NCBI GenBank assembly: GCA_947165685.1
Contig: CAMVBK010000002.1
Coordinates: forward strand, 1-64,000
Direction of reading: 5' to 3'
From: F23-D06 sp947165685
Lineage (GTDB): Bacteria > Bacteroidota > Bacteroidia > Bacteroidales > WCHB1-69
DNA: 64,000 nt
This document shows positions 52,823 through 62,513 of the stretch, in pieces. Position numbers and translations under genes: made by a program. Position 1 is the stretch's first letter, and the number at the start of each line of letters is the position of its first letter. Below the pieces are notes generated by a model. That model saw only the letters and a program-made list of their open reading frames with translations. It was not told where the DNA came from and made no database searches.

Positions 52823-54877
52823 ATGTATAACAGACTGAAAATATTGTTTTTATGCGGGCTTCTCTTGGCCATCTCCGCTTCCGCCAGAGCGCAGAGCAGG
52901 CGCGACAGCATCCGAGGCGAACGGCTGCGGGAGGTCAACATCAACTCCAATGCCCCACAGAAAGTGTTCTCCGGCCCGGCCGCCGTGCAACAGATTTCCG
53001 CCCAACAACTCAAACAGCTCCCGACCCTGCAACTATCTGACGCCCTGAAATATATGTCGGGAGTGGTGGTACGCGACTACGGCGGAACCGGCGGCATGAA
53101 AACCGTCTCCGTGCGCGGCCTCGGTACCCAGCACACCGGCGTTGCCTACGACGACATCGCCATCACCGACTGCCAAACCGGACAGATCGACCTCGGAAAG
53201 CTTTCCCTCGAAAACGTCGCCTCCCTCTCCCTTGTAGTGGGCTTAGATGACCATATCTTTGTGCCCGCGCGACTATTTTCATACAGCAGCTTATTGAAAA
53301 TCAATACAATAAACACCATTCCGGAAAAACCGTTCGGCTTCCGTACCGGCGGGACCGTAGGGCTTTATGGACTCTACGAGCTTCAGGCCGCCGTGACCCA
53401 CAAGGTGCGCTCCAAAAAACGCGACGACCGCCTCTTCTTTTGGAACCTGTCGGCCGACGCGATGCGTTCCAAAGGCAACTACCCCTACACGTTGCACTAT
53501 GGCGGGGTGAATGACAGTGTTTCGCATGAAATACGACAAAACGCTGAGACCAAAACAGTTAACAGCGAATTTAACGCCGTCTGGCAAATCGACCGAACCC
53601 AGCGGCTCAACGTCAAGCTCTACTATTACGGCTCCGCACGCGAACTGCCATCCGCCACCATCTTCTACAACGCCGTGTCGCACCAGAAGCTGTGGAACCA
53701 AAACGCCTTCGGACAGGCACATTACCACAAGTATTTCAACGACCGCTGGGCTTACCAAGCCAACGCCAAATTCAACTACGACTACACCCGGTACTACGAC
53801 CCCGACTACCTCAACGCAGAGGGATTCCTGGACAACCGCTACCATCAGCACGAAAGCTATCTATCTAACACCGTACTATTTACACCAATACAGGCGAAAG
53901 ACTCCCTGCGTCATGTCCGACAACTGCAGTTCGCGCTGGCACAGGATGTTTTCTATCAACAAATGAGAGCCAACTCGTTAGAGTACGCGCACCCCGGAAG
54001 GCTAACCTCCTTGACCTCCCTGTCGGGCATCCTGACAGGGAACCGTTGGAAACTCAACGCCAACCTCCTGCTGACCTACGTAAACAATATCATCGCGGAA
54101 AATCCTGATATGCAAGATTATACACACCTCTCCCCTGCCCTCGGGGCTTCCTTCGACTTGACCAAAACACTGCACCTGCGCTTTTTCTACAAGAACATTT
54201 TCCGTATGCCCACATTCAACGACCTCTACTACCGCGAAGTCGGCAACGTGAACCTCAACCCGGAAAAAACCCACCAATGGAACCTCGGTCTGGTGCTGAA
54301 AGAGGCGCATCTCGCGGCGGGAAGGGTCACCGTCTCCACTACCTTGGACGGCTACTTCAACATCGTGAAGGACAAGATTGTGGCGTTCCCGTCACGCAAC
54401 CTGTTTTCGTGGACGATGCTGAACTACGGCAAAGTGTTTGTGGCGGGGGCGGAATTGAACACATTCTGGCAGTACCGCATCACAAGCCGGTACATCCTCC
54501 GGCTGAACGGCAACGTCACCTACCAAAAGGCAATAGACCGCACTGATCCTGGAAACAAGACCTACAACCACCAGATTCCCTACACGCCGTTGTGGTCGGG
54601 ATCGGCCAGTTTAAGCTTGCAAACACCTTGGATCACAGTCACATACGCACTCATCGGATGCGACAAACGATATTCGCTTTCGCAGAACATTCCCGCCAAT
54701 GAGGTTCCAGGTTATGTCGATCAAAGTATCACGCTGAGCCACGACTTCAACATCCGGAAATCCACGCTCGGACTCAAACTGGAGCTGCTGAACATCGCCA
54801 ACAAGCACTACGAAATCATCCGCAACTACCCGATGCAAGGGTTCGGATTGCGATTCAAAGTCAATTATAGCCTATAA
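52823..54877 (+). CDS. TonB-dependent receptor
   Basis: A 684-residue outer-membrane transporter starting at MYNRLKILFLCG. After the signal peptide (to about 24) comes a short stretch with a TonB-box-like region, then the plug (QQISAQQLKQLPTLQLSDAL, GVVVRDYGGTGGMKTVSVRG, DDIAITDCQTGQIDLGKL) and a 22-strand barrel to LRFKVNYSL. There is no carboxypeptidase-like domain, so it is nearer to classical vitamin B12, heme or siderophore receptors. No riboswitch or Fur-like box is seen upstream. A glycan operon precedes it and a heterodisulfide-reductase-like gene follows. Confidence 0.9.
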   Translation: MYNRLKILFLCGLLLAISASARAQSRRDSIRGERLREVNINSNAPQKVFSGPAAVQQISAQQLKQLPTLQLSDALKYMSGVVVRDYGGTGGMKTVSVRGLGTQHTGVAYDDIAITDCQTGQIDLGKLSLENVASLSLVVGLDDHIFVPARLFSYSSLLKINTINTIPEKPFGFRTGGTVGLYGLYELQAAVTHKVRSKKRDDRLFFWNLSADAMRSKGNYPYTLHYGGVNDSVSHEIRQNAETKTVNSEFNAVWQIDRTQRLNVKLYYYGSARELPSATIFYNAVSHQKLWNQNAFGQAHYHKYFNDRWAYQANAKFNYDYTRYYDPDYLNAEGFLDNRYHQHESYLSNTVLFTPIQAKDSLRHVRQLQFALAQDVFYQQMRANSLEYAHPGRLTSLTSLSGILTGNRWKLNANLLLTYVNNIIAENPDMQDYTHLSPALGASFDLTKTLHLRFFYKNIFRMPTFNDLYYREVGNVNLNPEKTHQWNLGLVLKEAHLAAGRVTVSTTLDGYFNIVKDKIVAFPSRNLFSWTMLNYGKVFVAGAELNTFWQYRITSRYILRLNGNVTYQKAIDRTDPGNKTYNHQIPYTPLWSGSASLSLQTPWITVTYALIGCDKRYSLSQNIPANEVPGYVDQSITLSHDFNIRKSTLGLKLELLNIANKHYEIIRNYPMQGFGLRFKVNYSL

Positions 54878-54889
54878 CCATTAAAATTG

Positions 54890-54897
54890 TATCTTTG
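54890..54897 (+). promoter_or_regulatory. -7 box TATCTTTG of the Fe-S oxidoreductase
   Basis: Exact TAnnTTTG match 18 bases upstream of the ATG at 54916. Confidence 0.55.
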
Positions 54898-54915
54898 CGC
54901 CCAAATTATTTGAAT

Positions 54916-56214
54916 ATGAAAGACATGTCCTCCGACAGCATCCAGAAGGCCGTCAACATCTTGACCAAGCACACCGACAGCAAGCTCATCACGCATCTCA
55001 ATGCCTGCGTGCACTGCGGTTTGTGCGAGACCAGCTGTCTCTTTTTCAAGACCTTTCAGGAACCGAAATACATTCCCGGGAAAAAAGTCGATATGGTGTC
55101 GTCCATTTACCGACGCTACTGCACTTTTCTGGGCAAGACCGCTCCCAAGCTGACGAATGCCAAGGAGCTGACCGACGAATACGTGGCCGAGATGGTGGAT
55201 TCGCTGTTCGGCGCGTGCACCATGTGCGGACGTTGCGTGAAACACTGCTCCATCGGGGTTGACATCCCCTTTGTGGTGCGCACCGGCCGCCGGATGCTCG
55301 CCGCCATGGGCTGTGTGCCTGACACCCTGCAAGCTACCGTCGATGCCGCATTGAACACCAAAAACAACATGGCCATCCCCAAAGAGGACTTTGTTGATAC
55401 CATCGATTGGATGCAGGAGGAACTGCAAGACGAGCTGGAGACGGAGGAGACGCTTATTCCGCTGAACAAGGAAAATGCCGACATTCTCTATACGCTGAAC
55501 CCTCGCGAGCCGAAATTCTTCCCGCTCTCCATCGCCGCTGCCGCCAAGATTTTCCACGTCGCCGGTGCCGACTGGACGCTTTCCGACGAGATGTACGACG
55601 TGACCAACTACGGTTACTTTTCCGGTAACGACGCCCACGCCAAGCAAATCGCGCAGCACATGTACGACGAAATGGCGAAACTGAAATGCAAAACCTTAGT
55701 GCTCGGCGAATGCGGGCACGGCACTCGCGCACTCCGTTGGGAAGCGCCCAATTACATGGGGCAACATCCTGATTTCAAGATGCTTTCCCTTGTGGAACTG
55801 ATCGAGGAATACATTAAATCCGGAAAAATAAAATTAGACAAGTCGCTGAACACGAAAAAATACACCATCCACGACCCGTGCAACATCGTGCGCAACGGCG
55901 GACTGTTCAACTCTTTGCGCTTTGTGGTGAAGGAGGCGGTACCGGAACTAATTGAAATGGAACCGTTCGGCAGCGACAATTTCTGCTGCGGTGGTGGCGG
56001 AGGCATGTTGGCCATGAGCGAATACAACGAGCGCCGCCTGAAAATCGGAAAGATCAAAGCCGACCAAATCAAGGCTACCGGCGCGGACGTGGTCATCACC
56101 CCTTGCCACAACTGCGCTGACCAGCTCACGCAAATCAACCACGAATACAAGCTCGGCGTGGAAATCAAGTCCGTGGCTGAGGTCGTGGCCGACGCGATTG
56201 TGCTTCCCGAATAG
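54916..56214 (+). CDS. Fe-S oxidoreductase (HdrD/GlpC-like, CCG domain)
   Basis: A 432-residue protein, counted from the ATG at 54916. Two 4Fe-4S ferredoxin motifs lie in the N-terminal third (CVHCGLCETSC and CTMCGRCVKHC). The C-terminal CCG domain contains HDPCNIVRNGG and NFCCGGGGGM, with a LGECGHGTRALR segment in place of the first CCG motif. Such proteins carry electrons to quinones or disulfides (heterodisulfide-reductase D, glycerol-3-phosphate dehydrogenase subunit C, lactate utilisation). The partner dehydrogenase is not in the window. A hairpin at 56240-56271 ends the gene. Confidence 0.88.
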   Translation: MKDMSSDSIQKAVNILTKHTDSKLITHLNACVHCGLCETSCLFFKTFQEPKYIPGKKVDMVSSIYRRYCTFLGKTAPKLTNAKELTDEYVAEMVDSLFGACTMCGRCVKHCSIGVDIPFVVRTGRRMLAAMGCVPDTLQATVDAALNTKNNMAIPKEDFVDTIDWMQEELQDELETEETLIPLNKENADILYTLNPREPKFFPLSIAAAAKIFHVAGADWTLSDEMYDVTNYGYFSGNDAHAKQIAQHMYDEMAKLKCKTLVLGECGHGTRALRWEAPNYMGQHPDFKMLSLVELIEEYIKSGKIKLDKSLNTKKYTIHDPCNIVRNGGLFNSLRFVVKEAVPELIEMEPFGSDNFCCGGGGGMLAMSEYNERRLKIGKIKADQIKATGADVVITPCHNCADQLTQINHEYKLGVEIKSVAEVVADAIVLPE

Positions 56215-56239
56215 TCTTTTGGATTTACAAACCATACAA

Positions 56240-56271
56240 AGAAGCCCGCGTGACGAATCATGCGGGCTTCT
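56240..56271. terminator. convergent-gene hairpin after the Fe-S oxidoreductase
   Basis: AGAAGCCCGC (56240-56249) and GCGGGCTTCT (56262-56271) form a perfect 10-base-pair stem with a 12-base loop; no strong T run follows. Confidence 0.6.
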
Positions 56272-56312
56272 ACGTTAATTTGCAATATGCCTTCCGAAAA
56301 CAAATCAACTTT

Positions 56313-56822
56313 CTACTTCGGAACTTTTTTTTCACTTGGCGCATCACCGGGTTCTGCCACTTTCAGCTTCCCTTTGTATTTCTCATCAAGAGCCTTTGAA
56401 TCTGCCTTGTATTCAATCTTCATCATCTCAGGAATCTGAATGCTGACCTGCGCTTTCCACTCCTTATCTTGCTTGACCATGTCCAGTTTGCCCTCTTGCA
56501 CCTGTACCGGCGTTGTCTTTTTGTAGGAGACCTCTGCCGTTGTGTCATCCACAATTTTGACATCCGTTATCTCAATCGTAGCGGGCGTGTTCTGCTTGAT
56601 CACATTGGGGTCCAAGTTGGGCATGATGTATTTCTCGATGGCATGCAGTGTGTTTTCGACAGTCTCCTTTGTTGCGTAAGGCTCCGCCTCGGAGATCTTA
56701 TAATTGCCCATCGCAGTAAGGTAACCCATTGCAGACTGCTCAATCAACGATTTCTCGCTCCGGCAACCCATGAACAAAGAAGACATTGCAAAAACACAGA
56801 GGATGAATGTGATGTTTCTCAT
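56313..56822 (-). CDS. small lipoprotein, NTF2/DUF4878-like
   Basis: A 169-residue lipoprotein starting at MRNITFILC (ATG 56822); a second ATG four codons upstream is possible. The lipobox is LFMGC. The mature part starts with a helix, SAMGYLTAMGNYKISEAEPY, followed by beta strands (ATIEITDVKIVDDTTAEVSY, KEWKAQVSIQ), similar in pattern to the NTF2-like DUF4878 group. A Lys-rich tail ends the protein. Function unknown. A terminator hairpin of the preceding minus-strand gene lies directly upstream. Confidence 0.7.
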   Translation of the reverse strand: MRNITFILCVFAMSSLFMGCRSEKSLIEQSAMGYLTAMGNYKISEAEPYATKETVENTLHAIEKYIMPNLDPNVIKQNTPATIEITDVKIVDDTTAEVSYKKTTPVQVQEGKLDMVKQDKEWKAQVSIQIPEMMKIEYKADSKALDEKYKGKLKVAEPGDAPSEKKVPK

Positions 56823-56839
56823 AATTCCGTCCATTTAAA

Positions 56840-56873
56840 AATAATGCTCACGTGTGTGAACGTGAGCATTATT
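56840..56873 (-). terminator. terminator of the InlB-repeat lipoprotein gene
   Basis: AATAATGCTCACG (56840-56852) and CGTGAGCATTATT (56861-56873) form a perfect 13-base-pair stem with an 8-base loop; a T run follows on the minus strand. Confidence 0.8.
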
Positions 56874-56892
56874 TCTATTGTTACAAAGAGAA

Positions 56893-57726
56893 TTATTTAA
56901 CGGCAACCAGTTTCTTGGCACCGTGTTTGAGAGCAACGCCCTTGGCAGACTGGGTAGTGAGCGTCACATTGGTGATAGTCTCCGTCATAGGAGCGGTGGA
57001 AGCGGCATCAACGCCCACGGCACCTCCAGCTTCGACAAAAGCTTCATAAGCGGAGAACATGGTGGCATTCACGTTAGAGCTCATGGTAAGAGCGGTAGCG
57101 TCGAAATCAGTGACGTTAAGGGTGATGTTCTTTGCCCACCAGTCACCGTAAGTATAGGTATTGTCGCTCAAAGTGGTTTCGTTGTAATATTCAACGTAGT
57201 TGAAAGAACCACCGCCAATACCGCCATTGGAAGCGTCAGCAGTACCATTGAAAGTACCGGTATTCTTACCCGTCAACGTAGCCACGTCGCTCGTAGGATA
57301 AGTTTCACCATTGACCTTTTGGGCGGAAACAATCCAACCGGCATAGGGAGTACCGGATTGTGTGGTACCTTCGTAATATTGGCCGGCAACGTTGCCTGCA
57401 TCCCAAGAGGAACCGTTAAACGTCACTTTCACACCAGGGTTAGAGGGAATTGCCTCGAAGTAAGCCGTATAAGTTGCGTTTTCGGTAACCGTAATGGTGT
57501 AGGGGTTTTGTTTAGCACCATCCTGCCATTTCACAAATTGGTAACCAGGTTTCGGAGTAGCCGTCAAGGTAGCAGTGACTTGATCGTTGTACGTGCCACC
57601 GCCGGTCACGGTGCCCCATTCGTCATTGTTAGAGTTCACCGTAATGGTGAAGGTTTTCGTACAGGAGGTGAAAATCATACCTCCGGCCAGAAGGGCCATG
57701 CATAATACGCTTAATACTTTTTTCAT
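56893..57726 (-). CDS. lipoprotein with InlB-type B-repeat/Ig-like domain
   Basis: A 277-residue lipoprotein (lipobox IFTSC, about residue 22). Residues 25-95 match an InlB B-repeat-like domain (GYQFVKWQDGAK, ITVTENATYTAYFE); the C-terminal half is a Gly/Thr/Asn-rich beta region ending in a Lys-rich GAKKLVAVK. B-repeats occur in surface adhesins. It is a single-gene unit with a strong terminator. Function unknown. Confidence 0.75.
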   Translation of the reverse strand: MKKVLSVLCMALLAGGMIFTSCTKTFTITVNSNNDEWGTVTGGGTYNDQVTATLTATPKPGYQFVKWQDGAKQNPYTITVTENATYTAYFEAIPSNPGVKVTFNGSSWDAGNVAGQYYEGTTQSGTPYAGWIVSAQKVNGETYPTSDVATLTGKNTGTFNGTADASNGGIGGGSFNYVEYYNETTLSDNTYTYGDWWAKNITLNVTDFDATALTMSSNVNATMFSAYEAFVEAGGAVGVDAASTAPMTETITNVTLTTQSAKGVALKHGAKKLVAVK

Positions 57727-57815
57727 AATAATTGTAATTTAAAAAGGTTAATAATATGTTTCAAAAACAAACAGTCATTAGACAAAAGTCGTATAACAAC
57801 GTTTAAATTCGGATT

Positions 57816-58886
57816 TTATTGCGCATCATTTTCATGTTCATGCACGAGTTTGTCATCGATGAAGATACGGCCGCAGGCTTCGCACACGATGATTTTCTTG
57901 TGCAAGCAGATGTCGAGCTGGCGTTGCGGGGGAATCTTGCTGAAACATCCGCCGCACGCGTCACGCTCAATCTTGACGATAGCGAGGCCGTTGTGGGCGT
58001 TCTTGCGAATGCGTTCGAAAGCGGCGAGCAAACGGTCGTCAACCTTGGTCTTCAACTCCTCCGCCTTGGCCATCAGTTCTTCCTCCTCCTTCTGCGTGTC
58101 CGCCACAATCACCTCAAGCTCGGCTTTCTTATGCTCCAAGACCTCTTCCAACTCTTTCAGCTTCTCGTTCGTCTCACTAATCTTGTTCTGCTTGTCCAGA
58201 ATCTCCGCTTCATGCTTCTCTTTGTGCTTCTCCGCCACTTGGATTTGGAGTTGCTGATATTCAATCTCTTTGCTAAGAGCTTCATACTCACGGTTATTGC
58301 GCACCGTGTTCTGCTGCTCTTCATATTTCTTGATGGAACCCTTCGCCTCTTCGATGTTGGTGTTTTCCGATCCTATCTTGAGTTTCAGATTCTTGATGTC
58401 ATCGGTGAATTTGGCAATACGGGTTTTCAATCCTTCACATTCATCCTCATTGTCACGGATTTCCTCGGGCAGTTCGCCCCGAATCATACGGATATCGTCA
58501 ATTTTTGTGCAAATCTGCTGCAAATTATACAGTGAAAGCAACTTCTGTTCAATGGAAAGCTCTTCGGCGGTGCTCTGGGTCGATTCGTGCTTCTTCACCT
58601 CCACCACACCATCGGAGGACTTCTCCACCGTCACTTCCTCATCCTCCATGATGGTTTCCACCACGGGTTTCTTAGCCACCTTCTGTTTCGGCTTCGGCGC
58701 TTCTTCCACCTCTTCCACGGGTTCCATAACCTCTACCGGTTCTTGTTCTTCTTCTTTCACATCCTCCACTTGGGGAACTTTCACCCGCTTCGGCGTGATT
58801 TTCTTCATTTTAGGAACCACCTTTTCCACTTTCGCTTTTTTGGTGCCATTTTCAACCTCTTCGTCGGTAACTTTTTTCTTGGCCAT
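57816..58886 (-). CDS. C4 zinc-ribbon coiled-coil protein (DUF164/CdsZ-like) with charged N-terminal extension
   Basis: A 356-residue protein. Residues 1 to about 110 are a low-complexity Lys/Glu/Pro/Val-rich extension. Residues 110-300 form a long coiled coil (QKLLSLYNLQQICTKIDDIR onward). The end carries a C4 zinc ribbon with CGGC and CEAC pairs separated by PPQRQLDICLHKK. Related proteins act as ribosome-associated or nucleic-acid-binding factors; the role here is not known. It lies 30 bases after the Nif3-like gene, and the two are adjacent in many Bacteroidota. Confidence 0.88.
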   Translation of the reverse strand: MAKKKVTDEEVENGTKKAKVEKVVPKMKKITPKRVKVPQVEDVKEEEQEPVEVMEPVEEVEEAPKPKQKVAKKPVVETIMEDEEVTVEKSSDGVVEVKKHESTQSTAEELSIEQKLLSLYNLQQICTKIDDIRMIRGELPEEIRDNEDECEGLKTRIAKFTDDIKNLKLKIGSENTNIEEAKGSIKKYEEQQNTVRNNREYEALSKEIEYQQLQIQVAEKHKEKHEAEILDKQNKISETNEKLKELEEVLEHKKAELEVIVADTQKEEEELMAKAEELKTKVDDRLLAAFERIRKNAHNGLAIVKIERDACGGCFSKIPPQRQLDICLHKKIIVCEACGRIFIDDKLVHEHENDAQ

Positions 58887-58916
58887 ACTGTATTTAACTA
58901 TTTGATTGTCAGTTTG

Positions 58917-60017
58917 TTAAAAATATTTGACTTCCTCTTTCTCCATTTTAGAAATCAAAGTGGCAAAATTAGCAAAATTTTCTTTTAGTAGGTTAAAAAT
59001 TATGTCTTTGATGAAATATTCGCCATCATAATGTCCTATATCCACTAAAAGCGTGCCTGAATGAGACTTGAAAAAGTCGTGGTATTTGAAGTCGCCCGAG
59101 ACATACGCGTCAGCACCGGAGGCAATGGCCTGGTCAATGAAGCCGGAGCCGCCGCCGCCACACACGGCCACCTTGCGAACAAAACAGTCTTTCTCTCCTG
59201 CGAAGCGAAGCGAATGTTTGATGCCAAGTTTCCGCTTAAGATGTTCCATGAAATCGTAGCCAAACATTCCGCCCGGCAATTCTCCGATACGCCCCAAACC
59301 CGTCACACGGCTCTCATTTTCCAACGTCAGCAAATCGAAGGCCGGCTCTTCGTATGGATGGTTCTCGTAAATCGTCCGTATCACAACATGTTGTATGCCA
59401 GCGGGATAAATCATCTCAATTCGTTCCTCTTTCACATGCTCCAATCGATGGCTGACACCGATATACGGTTGTGCATCGTCGAGGGGACGAAATTGACCAG
59501 AGCCTTCCAACGTGTAGGCACAACTGTCATAACGTCCTTGGACACCGCATCCGGCTGCAAACAACGCAGATTTTAACTTGTCGGCATGGTCAGCGGGCAC
59601 AAACACCACCAGCTTGCGGTAGAGTCCCTTATGCGGATCCAGCACCTGCACATTGCGCAGACCGAGTTTCTCCGCGAGAATGTCATTACCCCCGCCCTCG
59701 CCGCTGTCAATATTCGTATGCATGGAATAGAGCACCATGTTGTGTGCCAAGGCTTTACATATCATCGCCCCTACCCTGTCAGAAGGGACAATTTTTGTGA
59801 TGCCACGCCGAAGAATCAGCGGATGGTGCGAAATCACCAAGTTGCAGTCGTTCCTGACAGCTTCGTCTATCACTTGCTCCGACATCTCGAAACAGACCAT
59901 CGCGCCTGTGATTTCCTGTTTTACATCGCCGCACTGCACCCCGCAATTGTCGAAATCCTCTTGCAGATAAAGCGGGAACTTTTGTTCTAAAAATCGGGTT
60001 ACTTCTTTGATTGTCAT
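58917..60017 (-). CDS. Nif3-like dinuclear metal-centre protein (DUF34)
   Basis: A 366-residue protein. Metal-binding motifs are SHHPLIL near 65-70, HTNIDSGEGGGNDILAEKLG near 100-120 and DIGHYDGEYF near the end (about 330). A PII-like insertion (LVVFVPADHADKLKSALFAA) lies in the middle, as in longer family members. NIF3 proteins are widespread hydrolase-like enzymes linked to GTP cyclohydrolase I family activities, but the true role is unproven. It is cotranscribed with the zinc-ribbon gene downstream. Confidence 0.93.
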   Translation of the reverse strand: MTIKEVTRFLEQKFPLYLQEDFDNCGVQCGDVKQEITGAMVCFEMSEQVIDEAVRNDCNLVISHHPLILRRGITKIVPSDRVGAMICKALAHNMVLYSMHTNIDSGEGGGNDILAEKLGLRNVQVLDPHKGLYRKLVVFVPADHADKLKSALFAAGCGVQGRYDSCAYTLEGSGQFRPLDDAQPYIGVSHRLEHVKEERIEMIYPAGIQHVVIRTIYENHPYEEPAFDLLTLENESRVTGLGRIGELPGGMFGYDFMEHLKRKLGIKHSLRFAGEKDCFVRKVAVCGGGGSGFIDQAIASGADAYVSGDFKYHDFFKSHSGTLLVDIGHYDGEYFIKDIIFNLLKENFANFATLISKMEKEEVKYF

Positions 60018-60079
60018 TTGTTTAGCTTTTTGTTATTGGCTATTAGCTAAAAACCGACAACCAATAACTTTATGTCAAA

Positions 60080-60109
60080 AAAGGTGCCACAATTTTTTGC
60101 GGCACCTTT
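60080..60109 (-). terminator. terminator of pnp
   Basis: AAAGGTGCC (60080-60088) pairs with GGCACCTTT (60101-60109); on the minus strand a T run follows, 16 bases beyond the pnp stop. Confidence 0.8.
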
Positions 60110-60124
60110 ATTATAATTTAATCT

Positions 60125-62467
60125 TTAATCCATATCCGGGAAGTCGGGTAGCTCGCGGCGTTCCTGACGGTGCCGGTGACCGTCCTGTTGATTGCTGTTG
60201 CCGCGATGGGGGTTGCCTCCACCGTTGCCACGGTTACGGTCTCCGCCCGGACGGGAATTTCCCCGTTCACGGTCACGACCGCCACCATTGCGGTTGCCTC
60301 CGTTACGACCGCCGTTTCCACGCGGTTTCTCCTCCTCATAACCCTCGGGCTTCGGGAGCAGCACCTTGTGCGACAAGCGATACTTGCCAGTCTTCTCGTC
60401 AATCTCAATGAGCTTGACTTTGATCTTGTCGCCCACGTTGAGCACGTCGGCCACATTCTCGATGCGACGGTAGGCAATCTCCGACACATGGAGCAAACCG
60501 TCGGTGTTGGGCAGGAATTCGACGAAAGCGCCGAAGTCGGTGATTGTTTTCACCGTACCCTCATAAATCTCGCCCACCTCGGGCTCCGTGGTGATGAGCT
60601 TGATGCGAGCCACGGCGGCATTGATGTCATCCACATTAGCGGCAGCGATGTCAATAATGCCATATTCGCCGACCTCTTCGATGTTGATGACCGTGTTAGT
60701 CTCACGCTGCATCTCTTGGATGATCTTTCCTCCAGGTCCGATGACCGCGCCGATGAAGTCGCGCGGGATTTGCATTTGGACGATGCGCGGCACGAACGGA
60801 CGGTAGTCCTCTCTCGGAGCGGGCATGGCCTCTTTGATTTTGCCAAGGATGAACATTCTGCCACGGTGCGCCTGGGCAAGAGCCTCGGCCATCACTTCGG
60901 AAGAAAGTCCCTTGACCTTGATGTCCATCTGGCAGGCGGTGATGCCGTCTTCGGTACCGCAGACCTTGAAGTCCATATCACCGAGGTGGTCCTCGTCGCC
61001 GAGGATATCGGACAAGATGGCGTAACGGCCAGTGGCCTCGTCAGTAATCAGACCCATGGCAATGCCAGAAACGGGCTTTTTCATCTTCACGCCGCAGTCG
61101 AGCAGGGCGAGGGTGCCGGCGCAGACCGTGGCCATGGAGGAGCTGCCGTTGGATTCGAGGATGTCGGAAACCAAACGGACGGTATAGGGGAACGACGGAT
61201 CGTCGAAGGGAATCATCGGTTTGAGGGCACGCTTGGCCAAGTTACCGTGGCCGACCTCACGACGGGAGGTACTGCCGATACGCTTCACCTCACCCACACT
61301 GTAGGGCGGGAAATTGTAGTGCAGCAGGAAACGGTTGGTCCCTTCCACCACGGCACCGTCGATGATTTGCTCGTCGAGCTTGGTGCCGAGCGTGCAGGTG
61401 GTCAAAGACTGTGTTTCGCCGCGGGTAAAGATGGCGGAGCCGTGTGCGGAGGGCAGATAACCGGTCTCTATCCAGATGGGCCGGATGTCCTCGGTGTGGC
61501 GACCGTCAAGACGAATGCGCTCATCGAGAATCATGTTGCGCATGGCGTGCCAGAGAATCTCGTCGTAGTAGCGTTTCACCATCACAGCCTTTTCATCGCG
61601 TTCTTCCTCAGGAATGGTCTCGATGAAGTCAGCGAGAATCTGGTCGAAGTCGGCGTTGCGCTCCTGTTTGCCCTTGAAAGACTTGGCGACAGCATACACT
61701 TTATCGTAAAGTTCGGCGTTCATGCGCTCACGAATGGCCTCGTCGTCGGTCTCGTGGCAGTATTCGCGTTTCGGGTTTGCAGTGGGCACCTGTGCGGCGA
61801 GGTCGAGCTGCGCCTGGCACTGCACCTTGATAGCCTCTTTGGCGAAGTTGAGAGCGGCGACCATGTCGTCCTCGGAAATTTCTTTCATTTCACCTTCCAC
61901 CATCATGATGTTGTCCATGGAGGCGGCCACGATCATATCGATATCGGAGCGTTCCATATCCTCCACAGTGGGGTTCACCACAAGCTGTCCATCAACACGG
62001 CCTACGCGCACCTCGGAGATGGGGCACTCGAAGGGGATGTTGGAGACGGCGATGGCGGAAGAGGCGGCCAGACAAGCGAGACAATCGGGCAAGAAATTCT
62101 TGTCGCCAGAGATAAGGGTGACAACCACCTGGGTCTCAGCATGGAAGTTTTTGGGGAAGAGCGGGCGGATGGCGCGGTCAACTAAACGGGCAATGAGAAT
62201 CTCATATTCCGAAGGACGAGCCTCACGTTTGAAGAAACCGCCAGGGAAACGACCCACGGCGCCGTACTTCTCCTGATATTCCACCTGCAGGGGCATGAAG
62301 TCGGTGCCTTCCACGGCCTCTTTTTTGCAACACACGGTTGCGAGCAGCATGGTGTTGCCCATGGTGACGACTGCTGCGCCGTCGGCCTGCTTCGCCAATT
62401 TTCCGGTTTCAATCGTAACCATACGACCGTCACCGATATCGAAAGTTGTTCTAACTCCTAAATTCAT
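60125..62467 (-). CDS. pnp: polyribonucleotide nucleotidyltransferase
   Basis: A 780-residue 3'-5' phosphorolytic RNase. Two RNase PH domains (FPGGFFKREARPSEYEILIA in the first; TSRREVGHGNLAKRAL and the SDILGDEDHLGDMDFKV catalytic region in the second) are followed by a KH domain (GAVIGPGGKIIQEMQ) and an S1 domain (GTVKTITDFGAFVEFLPNTD). The last 75 residues are a Gly/Arg/Asn-rich RGG-like tail that is not part of the core enzyme. It lies downstream of rpsO, a widely conserved pair. Confidence 0.97.
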   Translation of the reverse strand: MNLGVRTTFDIGDGRMVTIETGKLAKQADGAAVVTMGNTMLLATVCCKKEAVEGTDFMPLQVEYQEKYGAVGRFPGGFFKREARPSEYEILIARLVDRAIRPLFPKNFHAETQVVVTLISGDKNFLPDCLACLAASSAIAVSNIPFECPISEVRVGRVDGQLVVNPTVEDMERSDIDMIVAASMDNIMMVEGEMKEISEDDMVAALNFAKEAIKVQCQAQLDLAAQVPTANPKREYCHETDDEAIRERMNAELYDKVYAVAKSFKGKQERNADFDQILADFIETIPEEERDEKAVMVKRYYDEILWHAMRNMILDERIRLDGRHTEDIRPIWIETGYLPSAHGSAIFTRGETQSLTTCTLGTKLDEQIIDGAVVEGTNRFLLHYNFPPYSVGEVKRIGSTSRREVGHGNLAKRALKPMIPFDDPSFPYTVRLVSDILESNGSSSMATVCAGTLALLDCGVKMKKPVSGIAMGLITDEATGRYAILSDILGDEDHLGDMDFKVCGTEDGITACQMDIKVKGLSSEVMAEALAQAHRGRMFILGKIKEAMPAPREDYRPFVPRIVQMQIPRDFIGAVIGPGGKIIQEMQRETNTVINIEEVGEYGIIDIAAANVDDINAAVARIKLITTEPEVGEIYEGTVKTITDFGAFVEFLPNTDGLLHVSEIAYRRIENVADVLNVGDKIKVKLIEIDEKTGKYRLSHKVLLPKPEGYEEEKPRGNGGRNGGNRNGGGRDRERGNSRPGGDRNRGNGGGNPHRGNSNQQDGHRHRQERRELPDFPDMD

Positions 62468-62513
62468 AATGATTAATTTTTTAAAGTTGATACGAGTACA
62501 GACAATAGCAAAT

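Noticed and set aside
60170..62185. 671-codon frame antisense to pnp
   Set aside because: The sense strand carries all PNPase domains; the antisense frame shows only low-complexity Val/His/Asp-rich sequence.
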